64,000 nucleotides of DNA from Colius striatus (GCF_028858725.1 NC_084790.1:85437506-85501505); one strand, 5' to 3'. Numbered from the stretch's first letter, positions 20,851 through 31,668 are shown. The notes: generated by a model not told the origin, from the letters alone. Made by a program: numbers and translations.

Positions 20851-21074
20851 CTCTCCTCAATATCTTTATGGACCCTTGCTTGAGCATCTGGGAAAAACAA
20901 CTACTATGCAGTGAAAGAGTAACCTTTGGGTTGCAGTACTGGTTCCCGTGCTCTGTTGTCATAACAGCAGCTTGAGAAGGATAAACAGAACAAAAGCTCT
21001 ACTCCTGTGTGCTTCTAAGCTATCATCAGCTGGTGATCCTATGATTGTATCCAGCCCTTACCTGCATTTGTGTT

Positions 21075-22012
21075 TGGTTTGGGAATTCAACTTGAAGAAC
21101 TTTGTTCTCCCCCAGCCAGGCTCCACGGTAATGGGGGAACCACATTGCTGCTCATGTTCAGTTTATTATCCATAATAGACTCCCAGGTCTCTCTCTGCAG
21201 AGCTGCTCTCCAGCAGGTCACCCCCAGCCTGGCCTGGTGCAGAGGGTTGTTCCTTCCCAGATGCAGGACTCTGCACTTGCCCTTGTTGAACCTCAGCAAG
21301 TTCCCTCTACCCAACTCTCAAGCCGGTCGAGATCCCACTGACTGGCAGCACAGCCTCTGGGGAATCAGCCAGTGTTCCCATTTTGGTGCCATCAGGGAAC
21401 TTGCTGAGGGTCCCTCTGTGCCCTCATCCAGGTTGTTGATGAAGATGTTGACCAAGACTGGCCCCAGAATCCATCCCTGTGGAACTCCACTGGCCACAGG
21501 CCTCCAAGTCGACTCTGTGCCATCGATCACCACCCTCTGGGCTCTGTCATTCAGCAGCTCTGCATCCACCTCACTGTCCACTCATCCCAGCCACACTGCC
21601 TGAGCTTTCTGATGTTGTGGGAGACAGTGTCAAAAGCCTTGCTGAAGTCAAGGTAGATGACGTACCCTGCTCTCCCCTCATCCAGCCAGCCAGTTATGCA
21701 CTCATAGAAGGCATCAGATTGGTTAAACATGATTTCCCCTGGTGAATCCATGTTGACTCACCCTGATAATCATCTTTTCCTTCATATGTTCAGTGACAAC
21801 ATTCAGGATGAGATGTTCCATCACCTTTCCAGGGATGGAGGTGAGGGTGACCGGCCTGGAGTTTCCTGGGTCATCCTTCCTGCCCCTTTTGCAGCCTGCA
21901 GTGACATTGGCCTTTCTGCAGTCCTCAGGTACCTCGCTGTCATCCATGATTGTCCAAAAATGATGGAGAGAGGCTTAGCAATCACATCAGCAGCTCTCTC
22001 AGCACTCTAGGA
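21075..22012 (-). pseudogene. CR1 ORF2 reverse-transcriptase remnant
   Basis: The - strand encodes broken pieces of a non-LTR retrotransposon reverse transcriptase. Recognisable blocks, in order, are the palm segment with LDFSKAFDTVSHN (about 21650-21600), SGVPQG followed by LGPVL (about 21490-21455), and the downstream KCRVLHLGRNN block (about 21285). The pieces fall in different frames with stops between them, so no intact product is possible. Retrotransposon origin is certain from the motifs. CR1 is assigned from these and the neighbouring 3' end. Confidence 0.9.
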
Positions 22013-23486
22013 TGCATCCCACTCTCTGCTGCTTCACTCTCTGCTCGCTCTTCTTTTTTTTCTCAGTAAATCAGGCTCAAGGCACCTGCAGCACCTGCTC
22101 TACACCAGCTCCAGACCTGCCCCAGAGAACTGAAACAGCTGCTCACTGCCAGGGGCGAGATGAGGCTGATTTACGCCTTGGGAGATGGGCACACGAGCAA
22201 GTGTATTTGTTTGTAAACCAAGGATGATTTATTACTCTTATTAATTCAGTGTCCTTCAGAAGGCACACCATGTCAGCCCCATTCAGCAGCTCTTTCATTT
22301 ATTATTTTATTCCTGCATAATCTGAGTGCCTGACAAAGATGCACATTGTTCTACTCTGTGGCTGACAAACAGAAGCTGGATTTTTCTACATTCCTGCTGT
22401 GTTGTTTTTTTTCCCACTTTCGCTGAATCAGCCCTTAACTTCCATTTTAAATAGATTTCTACTTAAGAAATAAGCAAAATCTGTTTTTCTACTCCCACTG
22501 AGTTACCTCCTTAGGCAGCTTGAGCAGCATTTTGTTCCTCCAACATGCCAGGAAGCTGTTTGTGCCAGCTTACTAAGACTGTTCTGCCTAGAACATCCCA
22601 CCCTGCTGCTTTAACGTGACAGAGCTCAAGGAAACAAAGCAAAGGGCTGAGTTTAGGCTTGGGCATGTACTGATGAAACTTCTTCATCTTGCTTTTGAGA
22701 AAAAAATTACAAATAGTTGTTAACACGGAGCAGTTGTGGCCCAGCAGGTTGCAGATTTTAAGAGCTGTTAACGTGAATTTTGCTGAGAGCAGATCCACAA
22801 CCCCATGGCAGAAAGGTCCAGGGATGATCATGTGGGACAGCAAAAAATTCACAGTTCCTGTTGGGCTGAAATTCCTGCTGGTCTCTGGACTCAGTGCAAT
22901 TAGAGTTGATCTATTGCAAAACAGACATCAAGCATCTCCCTCCCTTCTGGCTACTGGTCTCCTGTTGACTATCTAGAGTCTCTGGAGATCACATTGAAGC
23001 AATCACAGATATAATATTTTGACTGGCTGGTTGACCACAAAAAAGGTCTCTGGTTATAGCACAGAACAGCAAAGTAGATCCAAGGTTGGTCATCAACACT
23101 GATATTCAAGGACAACCTTAAGGTCACAGACTAGTCCAGATGTACCAAATATGCTATAAGCCTTTTAGCAAACTGCCAAAATGAGACTTCAAGGTTGCTT
23201 GTCTCTGCTCCTGCTGCATGCTTGCAGCCTACCCAGGTAGTCAGGCCTTGAGCTCAGAAATCCTCCAACAGCATGTCCATAACTCACTGTTCTCGCTGCA
23301 GCTACTGTCCATGCCCACAGGAGAAACTGCTTCAGATCTCGGCACGAGCTGCTTGTTGAGGCTTGAGAATTCAAAAGGATGTTACCAGCAACCCAACCTG
23401 GCTGAAGGTGATTTTCAAGGGTAAAATGTGTTTAAAGCCCAAACATTTGTGCTGGCCCCATCTTGAGTTTGTGGTTTCTTTCTCAG
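22013..23486. other. Intergenic DNA, nothing recognised
   Basis: AT-rich sequence with no assignable gene or repeat. Open frames run on both strands around 22511-22976, which is typical of non-coding DNA of this composition. Confidence 0.45.
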
Positions 23487-23630
23487 GGCTGAAAGTCCGA
23501 CAGCTTATTGCAGATCCCCAGCAAACACAAGGACAACGTTGCCGAGCGTATGAAAGCTACCAAGGGACATCTTACAACATGCCAAGTGTGACCCCAGCTA
23601 TCCATGTGGCAATCCCAGACACAGCTGTGT
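23487..23630 (+). CDS. Candidate internal exon, unknown + strand gene
   Basis: Strong acceptor GTTTCTTTCTCAG and strong donor TGT|GTAAGC flank 144 nt open in one frame (phase 1 at both ends). The peptide starts LKVRQLIADPQQTQGQRC and ends HVAIPDTAV. It holds several CpGs (CCGACAG, CGTTGCCGAGCG) in a CpG-poor region, which fits selective retention. No family is recognised and no partner exon is established. A short following segment after the acceptor at 23759 would continue in phase but stops after 19 codons. Confidence 0.3.
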
Positions 23631-24889
23631 GTAAGCACAGGTTAGAATAAGCAGAAGGAGACAATCCTTCTCAACCCCATGCGTGACGTCAAGGACCACC
23701 ATTGGCCAAGGGTGAAAAAAGGACAAGCTTATTTTGGCAACTAGAGCCTTTTTCAACAGTAGGAGAATGTTATCAGAGATCTGACCTGGCTGAAGTCTGC
23801 AGAAGAAACAATCCTTGATGTTGAGTCAGCAAGAGGTAGCTTTGAATTCCCAGCTTCTGGGTACAAACTGGTCTCCAGGATGTTACTTACAACCTCAAGG
23901 GAGCACACCAGAAAGACAACATTGCTGCTGAGATCCTTGATTAATCCCTTAACACTGCAGGGCAACCTCTCACCAGTTACTGGAGAAAAACCAACTTGCT
24001 CCACTCATCCGTGGCCAGTCCTCTTGGTAATAGCTGAGGGATGTGGTCCCCAAACACCTCCAGTGTGGGGGTATTGTGGCAAGGGGACATCAAACCAGAG
24101 GGGCCATTTGCTGTCAGATTGCCAACCAAAGCTGTGACAGACTGTGACTAGGAACAGAGTGACTTTCTAAAGACCACTGGCATTCCCAGACCACCCTCTG
24201 AGTATAGCCAGCATTGCAAAATAAGTGAGGAAGAGTTAGGAGAAAAGATTTCATCCTTTTTTCCTGCTCAATCACTTTCTAATTACACAGAAAGTCCAGA
24301 GAGGAAAGGGTCACCAAAAAAAAGTCTGGGAGAAGAATTTGTGCAGTAAGATTACAGATAAAGCCCTTTGCCTGTGACAAGTCTGGTCTAATCCATATTG
24401 GCTTTTGTAGTCCAGGGTCCTAAAATAACCCAAATGAGTACTTGTAAGGTATTCAGGCACCAAAGGAGGCAAGTAGGAGCAGAGTGGGTTCTTCTGCAGA
24501 GCTGTCTTCAAAGGATGCAGATGTGGCTTCCCTGACTGGCCCTTGATGGCCTCTTCTTTGTGTTCATCATCTGCTGTTGGCATGTCCCTCATTCTTCAAA
24601 ACACTCATAAACCAAGCCCAAGATGGTAATGTTACCTGAAAAAAAAGCCTTTCCCTTCATCAGAGAAGACAATATCTAAACCCAAGGATCCAGACCAGTT
24701 CTCCAGCATGTTTGCAAGTGCTCCTGTCAGAACTCAGTGTTTTATGGACTTTGTGTTTGATGCTTTCACTTCAAGAGCCAAGAAACACAGGTTTTGAACA
24801 GGAGTTTCTACATATGCAGGAATTTCAGTCTTGGAGCACCTCAGATTTATAGATCTGTAGATAAACCTTCTTCTTGAGTTTGTGCTCAC

Positions 24890-25013
24890 CTGAGGCACAG
24901 GACCTGGACTGTATGTCAACTGTTTCTTGACCTCTTTTTCTGCCCCCTGGAAAAGTTGTCCCAAATAAAGTGAGAGGACACCCAAGTAGATCTCAATGTC
25001 CTGTAATTTCTGC
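24890..25013 (-). CDS. Candidate internal exon of unknown - strand gene
   Basis: Acceptor TTTTTTGCATCACAG and donor CCTCAG|GTGAGC, both good on the - strand, flank 124 nt. The frame starts with the third base of a codon and gives 41 codons: QKLQDIEIYLGVLSLYLGQL, then a Lys/Glu-rich segment ending SPGPVPQ. The phase joins exactly to the candidate exon at 25863-26005 (AG plus G gives Arg). A helical product is likely. Function is unknown. Confidence 0.36.
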
Positions 25014-25457
25014 CTGTGATGCAAAAAATCACCACTTTCAGGTTATGAAAAAGGTGCTTTGAGTTCCAAAAGCCTTATGAGGTGAGGAGTGGCTCCTATC
25101 ATGCACTTGTCATCCTTTCACCTGCCTTTGGCTGGGGCTTTCTGTATGGGGCAAAACACAAGGTAGCTCCCCAAACAACTAACAACTACCACAAGAAGCA
25201 CAGATTTCTCACTTTCTTGCCCTTAGACCTTACTGACAGGTATAGGGATGAGTCTGGAAAGAGCTAAAAAACACACACAGGACCACGTGTGTGTGTGGAT
25301 TGAGTTTTGGGATGAGTTTTTGGAGAACATGGCTGCACAGTGCTCAGCCTTAAGCACAGTAGAAGGGGGAAGGTGCTTGCATACACCCTGTCCAAATCAT
25401 CAGTTTCCTGTGGAGGATGGTCTGTGGATCTGAAATAGCCACCTGCCTACTAACTTA

Positions 25458-25550
25458 GATGAACCTGCTTCTGCAGGGGGGGTTGGACTAGATGATCTTT
25501 AAAGGTCCCTTCCAACCCCTGCCATTCTATGATTCTATGATTCTATGAAC
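25458..25550 (+). mobile_element. CR1 3' terminus, sense, very short
   Basis: Only the last roughly 90 bases: GGTTGGACTAGATGATC, then AAAGGTCCCTTCCAACCCC and three copies of the ATTCTATG tail. Confidence 0.93.
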
Positions 25551-25862
25551 CTACACAGCGATAAACAACCAGTTACCGCTGATAACGCCCCTGTAGTTAC
25601 TGTACTGAGGTCTTTACTCCTTTTTGTTGTTCCTTGAAAGAATCCATCCCAAAATAGACTCAATTCTACAGCGCTTTCAACAGGAAAAAACTTAGAAACA
25701 ACCAAAACAGCTAAGGTAATAGCTGGCTTTTTGGAATGTAATCAAGGCTCCTCCCCCTCACCCAAACTACAGCCCACTTCAAATCTTTATGGGGATAAGG
25801 AACAGCACTGAAAGCTTTATCAGTTTTCATATAGTACAGAGACCTCTCAAAATCAGTCTTAC

Positions 25863-26005
25863 CTCAATATATTGCCCTTATCCATCAAAACCAGGGTCTC
25901 CAAGGAAGGAATGGGGTGGCTTTGACAAAAATCTGCCACATAGCAAATCCTCTCTGCATTGTAACACAAGAAATTCTCCCAGTCCCTCGTCATCATCAAG
26001 TCTGG
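25863..26005 (-). CDS. Candidate internal exon of unknown - strand gene
   Basis: Acceptor TTTTTTCTTGTGATACTGAG and donor ATTGAG|GTAAGAC on the - strand flank 143 nt. The frame runs phase 0 to phase 2 with 47 codons: PDLMMTRDWENFLCYNAERI, then CYVADFCQSHPIPSLETLVL, then MDKGNIL. This is the most protein-like segment outside LIPG, with balanced codon use. It joins in phase to 24890-25013. No family is recognised. A slightly later acceptor (CCAG) is possible. Confidence 0.4.
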
Positions 26006-26164
26006 CTCAGTATCACAAGAAAAAATCCACACTTCTCTTGGCAATTCCTCCCCACTGCTGTTTGCTGGTTATTTGTTGGCTGCAGGTAGCTCTTCACTAA
26101 GCCAGTGAACTGGTCTGCATTGGCAGGAGACTGGGAGGGGTAGCAAAGTACTAGTTGGCCATAT

Positions 26165-26221
26165 TTAAAACAGAGGAAGAGCAAACAAGGAAGCAGCTAG
26201 TAAGATCATCACTGCTACATG
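26165..26221 (-). CDS. Candidate alternative terminal exon, hydrophobic tail
   Basis: A long pyrimidine tract (TTCTCTTTTTTTTTTCAG) is followed in phase 0 by HVAVMILLAASLFALPLF and TAA. A hydrophobic C-terminus of this kind suits a tail anchor or a GPI signal. Phase 0 would also fit directly after the candidate exon at 27581-27637. Eighteen codons are too few to exclude chance. Confidence 0.18.
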   Translation of the reverse strand, partial: HVAVMILLAASLFALPLF

Positions 26222-26697
26222 CTGAAAAAAAAAAGAGAAGAAGCCATGAAGAATTTGTGTCAGACACTGTTGCATCTGCACCCTACTTGCTACCAAGGAG
26301 AACAAGATAACATATATTTTTCCTTGTCTTTCAAACTTGTTTTCTGTTTGTTTCAAACCAGGTTTCCAGACTCTGGATCTGCAGTATGATATTTTCCTAG
26401 GCCAAGTTGAAGGATAATCCATTTTTCTCTCATCTGGAAACACCTTACAACAACATACCCTGCATTTATGGAGTACCTTTAATCTTGGCTGAAGTGTTTA
26501 TGGACCATGGGCTTCATTCCACTTTCAGCTGCATCTGTGCAAGCCCGTGCTGGTTGTGAGAGGGACGAATTAAAGGAGGGTAAAAACTCACTGCAGTGTG
26601 TACAAGAGCAGAACAAGAATTAACTCCATATGAAGCCCATTTGGCTCTGGCAGCACTGATTTGTTTTCTCCCTGTTTTTCTTCATTCCTGTTTCTCA

Positions 26698-26739
26698 GTG
26701 TAAAGAGAAGATAAAGAGGTGTAAAGAGAAGATAAAGAG
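26698..26739 (+). repeat. 21-bp tandem duplication
   Basis: Two perfect adjacent copies of GTGTAAAGAGAAGATAAAGA plus one further G. Confidence 0.93.
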
Positions 26740-27374
26740 ATGGCTGTAGATCACTCTGCATAATAGAGTTTCTTCCAGTGGATTTAATTGGTATGGAAAA
26801 GATAGTAGATCTTGGAGGCCTAAAAATAGATCAAAATCCCGTTTTTCCAGGTACTCAATACATCCAGAATCAGTTCCCAGGGATCACGTTGCATAAAGCA
26901 GCAAGATGAAGTGTGGGAAGGCAAATTAGGGTATAGAAAAAGTGAGATGAATCAGCCCAGGTCACAAAATGCATCAACAGTTCCCAGTCCCCTGCGGCAC
27001 CTCCTCCATACCCACACACACAGGCTAAGCTGTCTCCCCAGGGAAGCACAGCCTCCCTTCCATGCCCTCCAGGCAATCTCAAGAGCTTGAGGTCTGTTCC
27101 TGAACAGATCCCACATAACACTAACATTACACACCCTGGTGTTCCTGAATCACCAAGTTATTAGGAGAACCTCCTCCCCGTTCGAGGTCTCAGCGCCCTG
27201 ACGGCACTCGGGGCTCGCTGCTGTTGCTGCAGAGCTGGAGCACTAATGCTGTGTATTAAGCAATTCATGCTGCTCTGCCAACAAGCAGCTTGGGTTGGTG
27301 GGTTTGCAGGGGTGGAACGTCTGTCAAGGCTCTGAACTGAAGGGGCAGAGTTGGTGTAATTTCCTCCTTCAGAG

Positions 27375-27527
27375 ATCTGGCAAAAATCATGGCAAAGGAG
27401 TTCCTCCTGGAATCCATCAGTGGACACACTGGGGAAAGAGAATCATAGAATGCTAGAATTCTCTCTCCCCAGTGCCTTCACTGATGGGTACCAGGAGGAA
27501 CTCCTTTGCCAAGAGCTTTCCCCAGAT
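27375..27527. repeat. Inverted repeat, two ~68-bp arms, 16-bp loop
   Basis: Arms 27375-27442 and 27459-27527 are reverse complements with a few mismatches and one gap. The central 20 bases GGCAAAGGAGTTCCTCCTGG are identical in both. The loop (27443-27458) contains TCATAGAATG, a CR1-tail-like word. Transcripts from either strand would fold into a long hairpin. Confidence 0.92.
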
Positions 27528-27580
27528 GTCCATGGGTTTTAGAGGAAATACAGAAATTGGGCACACTCAGGGATTCTTAC

Positions 27581-27637
27581 CTTACAAATTAAAACCCACC
27601 ACACTGACACCTTCTCTAACCCAACTGCTTCCTCTGT
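27581..27637 (-). CDS. Candidate small internal exon, unknown - strand gene
   Basis: Donor TGTAAG|GTAAGA is excellent. The acceptor CTGATTCATCCAG is moderate. The 57 nt between encode TEEAVGLEKVSVWWVLICK in phase 0 at both ends, which would join in frame to 25863-26005. A stop lies just upstream in this frame, as expected for an exon edge. Confidence 0.25.
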
Positions 27638-28009
27638 CTGGATGAATCAGGGAATTTCTTCTCCAAAACATCCCCTCTGGGATACAGTAAAGCTTTGAAG
27701 GCCTTTTTCTCGTGACAAGGACTGTGTTGGGGGCAGAGAGTTGGAATGAGATATCCATGGCACGTACTGGGTGACAGTGAAAGTCTCTCCCACTCTCACT
27801 ACTGCTGTAACACTGCAAGTCCCAGGACCCCTCTGGCAGTCCCTGGAGAAAGTAAGAAAGACCATAGAGTGAAACTGTTTTGTTTGAAGGGCTTAGCCGT
27901 AAGGCTGCCAGGTGGAACCCAGCCAAGGGGCAGCAGACCATGACGGACAGACCCACACTGCTTAGACAGCAGCAGCCACCCTGGAGAAGAATCTGGCCAA
28001 GGAGAGCAA

Positions 28010-28031
28010 AACACACACACACACACACACA
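28010..28031. repeat. (AC)11 microsatellite
   Basis: A perfect AC dinucleotide run, followed by short interrupted CA words to about 28050. Confidence 0.95.
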
Positions 28032-28087
28032 GATCCACACTCACACACAGGCCCGTTGCAGCCAGAGGTTAAAGTCCAATTAGGTAC

Positions 28088-28093
28088 TTTATT
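28088..28093 (-). terminator. Possible poly(A) signal, - strand
   Basis: AATAAA on the - strand, 168 bases beyond the stop codon of the candidate terminal exon at 28261-28371. Confidence 0.25.
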
Positions 28094-28260
28094 ACTCGTT
28101 TAAGTCTTGTCTAGCTTTCAGGGCTGGAAGAATGGTGGTGTGTGCACGTGAATCCACGCCTCCAACGGGGATGAACGGTGATTTGCATTTGAAGCGAGTC
28201 CATGATCCCATTCCCAGGAGGTTTACTTGATGCATGGCTTAGCAAAGGAGCAGTTCAGTG

Positions 28261-28371
28261 TTATTTACTGCCAGACTTGGCATACGCTGGCAGCTCCACA
28301 TTCGCCAGCGGCTCTGACATCAGCCCCACAAGCCGCCTCTCATTTTCAGTGACCACATAGAAAGATGGTGG
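28261..28371 (-). CDS. Candidate terminal exon, - strand
   Basis: On the - strand, after CCTGCAG, 36 codons read PPSFYVVTENERRLVGLMSE, then PLANVELPAYAKSGSK and TAA. The stretch contains several CpGs and is followed by AATAAA. The acceptor is only moderately pyrimidine-rich and no upstream partner exon was found. It would be a different gene, or a different last exon, from the chain running to 17.2 kb. I do not recognise the peptide. Confidence 0.25.
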   Translation of the reverse strand, partial: PPSFYVVTENERRLVGLMSEPLANVELPAYAKSGSK

Positions 28372-28867
28372 CTGCAGGCCTGCACAGGAGTGTTATCCCC
28401 TTCGGACTTCCCTCCCTCAGAGCCTGATCATCTCCTCTGCTACTGATACTCTGAAGAGCTGAAGTCTTTCCTGGGGAGTTTTGTTAACTCTGAGTAGAAG
28501 CAATGATGTTGCAGTCCTCTTCAATCATGTGCTACATGTCACCAAAGGACCCCTTGTTTCTCAGTCAGCACAAAGTTCTCAGATATGACCTTAATCTTTT
28601 AGCAACAGCCAAGGCCACATAGTCCAAAACACCGAGTGCCAGCTTCTCAATTCCTGTGTGGCTACTCCAAGCACAATTAGGACAACAAATGTGTAACATG
28701 CATGCAGAAGCAAATAATTTCTTCTACTTATTTGACCAAGTAACAACATAGGTGGCACCTGGACTCATTCTTCATCTATTAGGTAGTAAACGCTTTCACA
28801 AGGTTAAAAAGTCAAGCACCACAGAGTTCCTACTGCAGGAGTAACTGAAGCCAGTTCTGAAAGCTGG

Positions 28868-29745
28868 GATGGGTACTGGGGAGATATGGAGATCAGCTCG
28901 ACAGCAGGAAGGCTCTTCAGAGGGCCCTGGACAGGTTGGAGCCACGGACCAAAGCCAGTTGTGTGAGGTTCAACAAGGCCAAGTGCTGGGTCCTGCCCTT
29001 GTGCCACACCAAGCGCAGGCCCCGCTCCAGGCTGGGGCAGAGGGGCTGGAAAGCTGCTGGAGGGAAAGGGTCTGAGGGGGATGGTGCCAGAGGCTGAACA
29101 GGAGCCAGCAGCGTGCCCAGGGGAGCAAGAAGGCCAAGAGCAGCCTGGCTTGGGTCAGAAATAGTGTGACCAGCAGGAGCAGGGCAGGGATTGTCCCCTG
29201 TGCTGTGCCCTGGGGAGGCTGCAGCTCCAGGGCTGTGCTCAGTGCTGGGCCCCTCACTCACTGCCACAGGGACACTGAGGGGCTGCAGCGTGGCCAGAGC
29301 CGGGCACAGAGCTGGGGAAGGGGCTGGAGCACAAGGGGCTGGGGAGGGGCTGAGGGAATGGAGGTGTTGAGCCTGGAGATGAGGATCCTGAGGGGAGATA
29401 GGAGCCCTCTCTGACACTCCCTGAAAAGGCGTTGTAGTGAGGTGGGGGTTGGTCTCTTCTCCCTAATAATGAGAGATAGGACAAGAGGAAAAGGCCTCAA
29501 GTTGTGCCATAAGAGGTTTTGGTTGGAGCTGAGGAAGAGCTTTTTCCCTGAGAGGGTTGTCAGCCCCTGTGCCAGGCTGCCCAGGGAGGTGGGGCAATCC
29601 CCAGCCCTGGAGCTATTGCAAAGCCGTGGAGCTGAGGTGCTGAGGGCCATGCGTTAGTGATGGGCTTGGCAGGGTGAGATGAGGGTTTGGACTCAATGAC
29701 ATTAGAGATCTTTTCCATCTGAAATAATTCTGTGATTCTCAGATT
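28868..29745 (+). mobile_element. CR1 copy, sense, about 0.9 kb, ORF2 end plus 3' UTR
   Basis: Runs from a degraded ORF2 end through CTGAGGGGAGATAGGAGCCC and CCAGGCTGCCCAGGGAGGTG to a degraded tail (AATAATTCTGTGATTCTC). Many substitutions against the other copies suggest an older subfamily. The large open frames here, 166 codons on the - strand and others, are by-products of its GC-rich sequence. Confidence 0.9.
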
Positions 29746-30036
29746 TCAGTCCTTAGGCTTGCAATCTTAGAGGCTATCTACCTGATGGGTCGTCACCATC
29801 AAACTCTATTTCTGCCCATACAGCACACACGCAGTATGAAACGTCCTCTCTAAAGATATTTGAACAATACTCAGTGCTGCATCACTTTTTTTTTGTGGGG
29901 AGAGGAATATCAACTTTGGTACCTCCGTGACTGGTCACTGTATTTGTCCCTACAAAGCACTAAAAGCTTGTGAAGATATCACAAAAAGTTTACTTAGAAT
30001 TTTCATATGTGTCTGTGTGTGTGTGTAAAGGGTTGT

Positions 30037-30190
30037 CACTAAATAAGCTTCAGATCGACAGGGTATTATCCAGAGCACTGGTATATCTAACTAAAAGGTT
30101 TTATGAAATGCCCCATCTTAAATTGACAACAAAACAACCTCCAGCAGAAACAGAGGATTCAGCCACTAATGGTTCTATTTCAGACATCTG
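30037..30190 (+). other. Short open segment, possible exon
   Basis: After a TG-rich stretch and TGTAAAG, a frame reads LQIDRVLSRALVYLTKRFYE and later ends TNGSISDI with TGA. The acceptor is TG-rich rather than pyrimidine-rich and no partner exon is known. Listed only because it is open and hydrophilic. Confidence 0.12.
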
Positions 30191-30469
30191 AGAAAGAAAC
30201 CATCAGGGTCCAGTGCAAAAGCAAGGACAACCACTAAAAAGTAGCTGAGAATGAAAGGTCACTCTAACCTTGTATTTTTAGGCCTGCAATTTCTGTGTTT
30301 ACAAACTGCAGGCTTCCTACTAAAAACCCATTTTGTACTTATGGAGAAGATACTGGCTAAACCTCTTCCCATCCCAAGGACATGACAGTGCAGTCTTTCA
30401 GCAACACCTCCCAGCAATGCATTTGGTTCCTTGTACAGGATGCACCTATAGAAATAGTTCAAACTCCTT

Positions 30470-30605
30470 AATCACAGAATCATTTTGGCTGGAAAAGATC
30501 TTTAAGCTCATAGAGTCCAACTGTTACCTCATCACTGCCATGGCCACCACTAACCCATGTCCCTCAGGGCCACATCTTTGAGCCCCTCTAGGGATGTTTA
30601 GTTCA
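30470..30605 (-). mobile_element. CR1 3' end fragment, antisense
   Basis: Starts ATCACAGAATCATTTTGGC and continues through CCATGGCCACCACTAACCC. About 135 bases, 5'-truncated. Confidence 0.87.
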
Positions 30606-31604
30606 TTTTCAAAGGTAATACTGTTTGTGGCAACCACACTGCATTAAAACATAATAAGCAGCAGACGAAAAGGAGGAAAAAAACCCCAAACAATTTCATT
30701 TGAACCTATGCAGCTTGTTGAGCTGGGACCTCATTCGCTTGGTAAAGATAAAAGCAAGGCTTGGAGAAGCTGAGGTTGAGCAGAAGAGATGATGTGACAG
30801 ACTCTAAAAAAGAGAGTTAAGCTCCCTGTTAAAAAATTAAATGCAGCAGGAAGCAAGCACGTGGTAAGAACCAGTGTTTTGAGTCTTGGTTCAGATATAC
30901 CACCAGCCTCAGCTGGTGAGAGCTGAGCAGAGAGATTATGAAACGGGGCAACCAAACAGTCCCAGGGAGACACAGCCACGAAGCTACGAGAAACAAGGGG
31001 TTGACTGAGGACAAGGAGGGATGCTGGATGTGGTCTACATGCATGAAAAACCTCAACAATAACAGGGAATGTAGCAAGGGAGGGAGCAACAGGCTTTCAA
31101 AACAAAGATTTATCATCTTCCTAAATGTATTTATGCTGACTCAGGTGTGTCTTTGCACCAGCCTCCCATGTGATGGAAACAAGTCAAGCACAGTCAGTTA
31201 GCTGAGAAGGTCGGTTCAACACAGTGAACTTGGAAATATAAAGGGGTTGTTTTGGATGACAAAAGACATAGATACTGAGGAAGAAGCGTCATTGGTTCAT
31301 CCTTTCATTTTCAGGTGGAAAAGCAACCACTGATATCAAATTCACCTGCAAAGAGGTTTACTTAGACACCAAAGCAAGTCCATGGATCTTTAAGGGAATA
31401 CAAAAATACCAAAGGGTGCATAAAAACTAGCTGCAAGGATCAAAAATGAAGTTGCATTCTAAACAGGAGCTACACTTTTCAAGAACCCATTCCAACTTGC
31501 AGTGCTCGGGCAGCTGAAAACCCAGCACAGGCTGAGGCTGGGTCACAGGAGGAAGGGCTTTTCCCCCTAAATCTAAAACTATGTGCAAATACACAGGGAG
31601 AAAC

Positions 31605-31668
31605 CTGATACATCCAGTCCTGGAGCCTGGCCAGCAGCATACTGATGCACAGAGACCACTCTCTTGAG
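31605..31668 (-). CDS. Candidate small exon, unknown - strand gene
   Basis: Strong acceptor CATTTTTTTTTAAG on the - strand, weak donor CAG|GTTTCT. The 64 nt encode SREWSLCISMLLARLQDWMY and Gln, entering in phase 2 and leaving in phase 0. That is the phase needed by 27581-27637. A Trp-bearing amphipathic helix is predicted. Confidence is low because the donor is poor. Confidence 0.18.

Noticed and set aside
28917..29657. Long GC-rich frames (166 and 130 codons, - strand)
   Set aside because: They lie antisense to an old CR1 copy and have no motif of their own.
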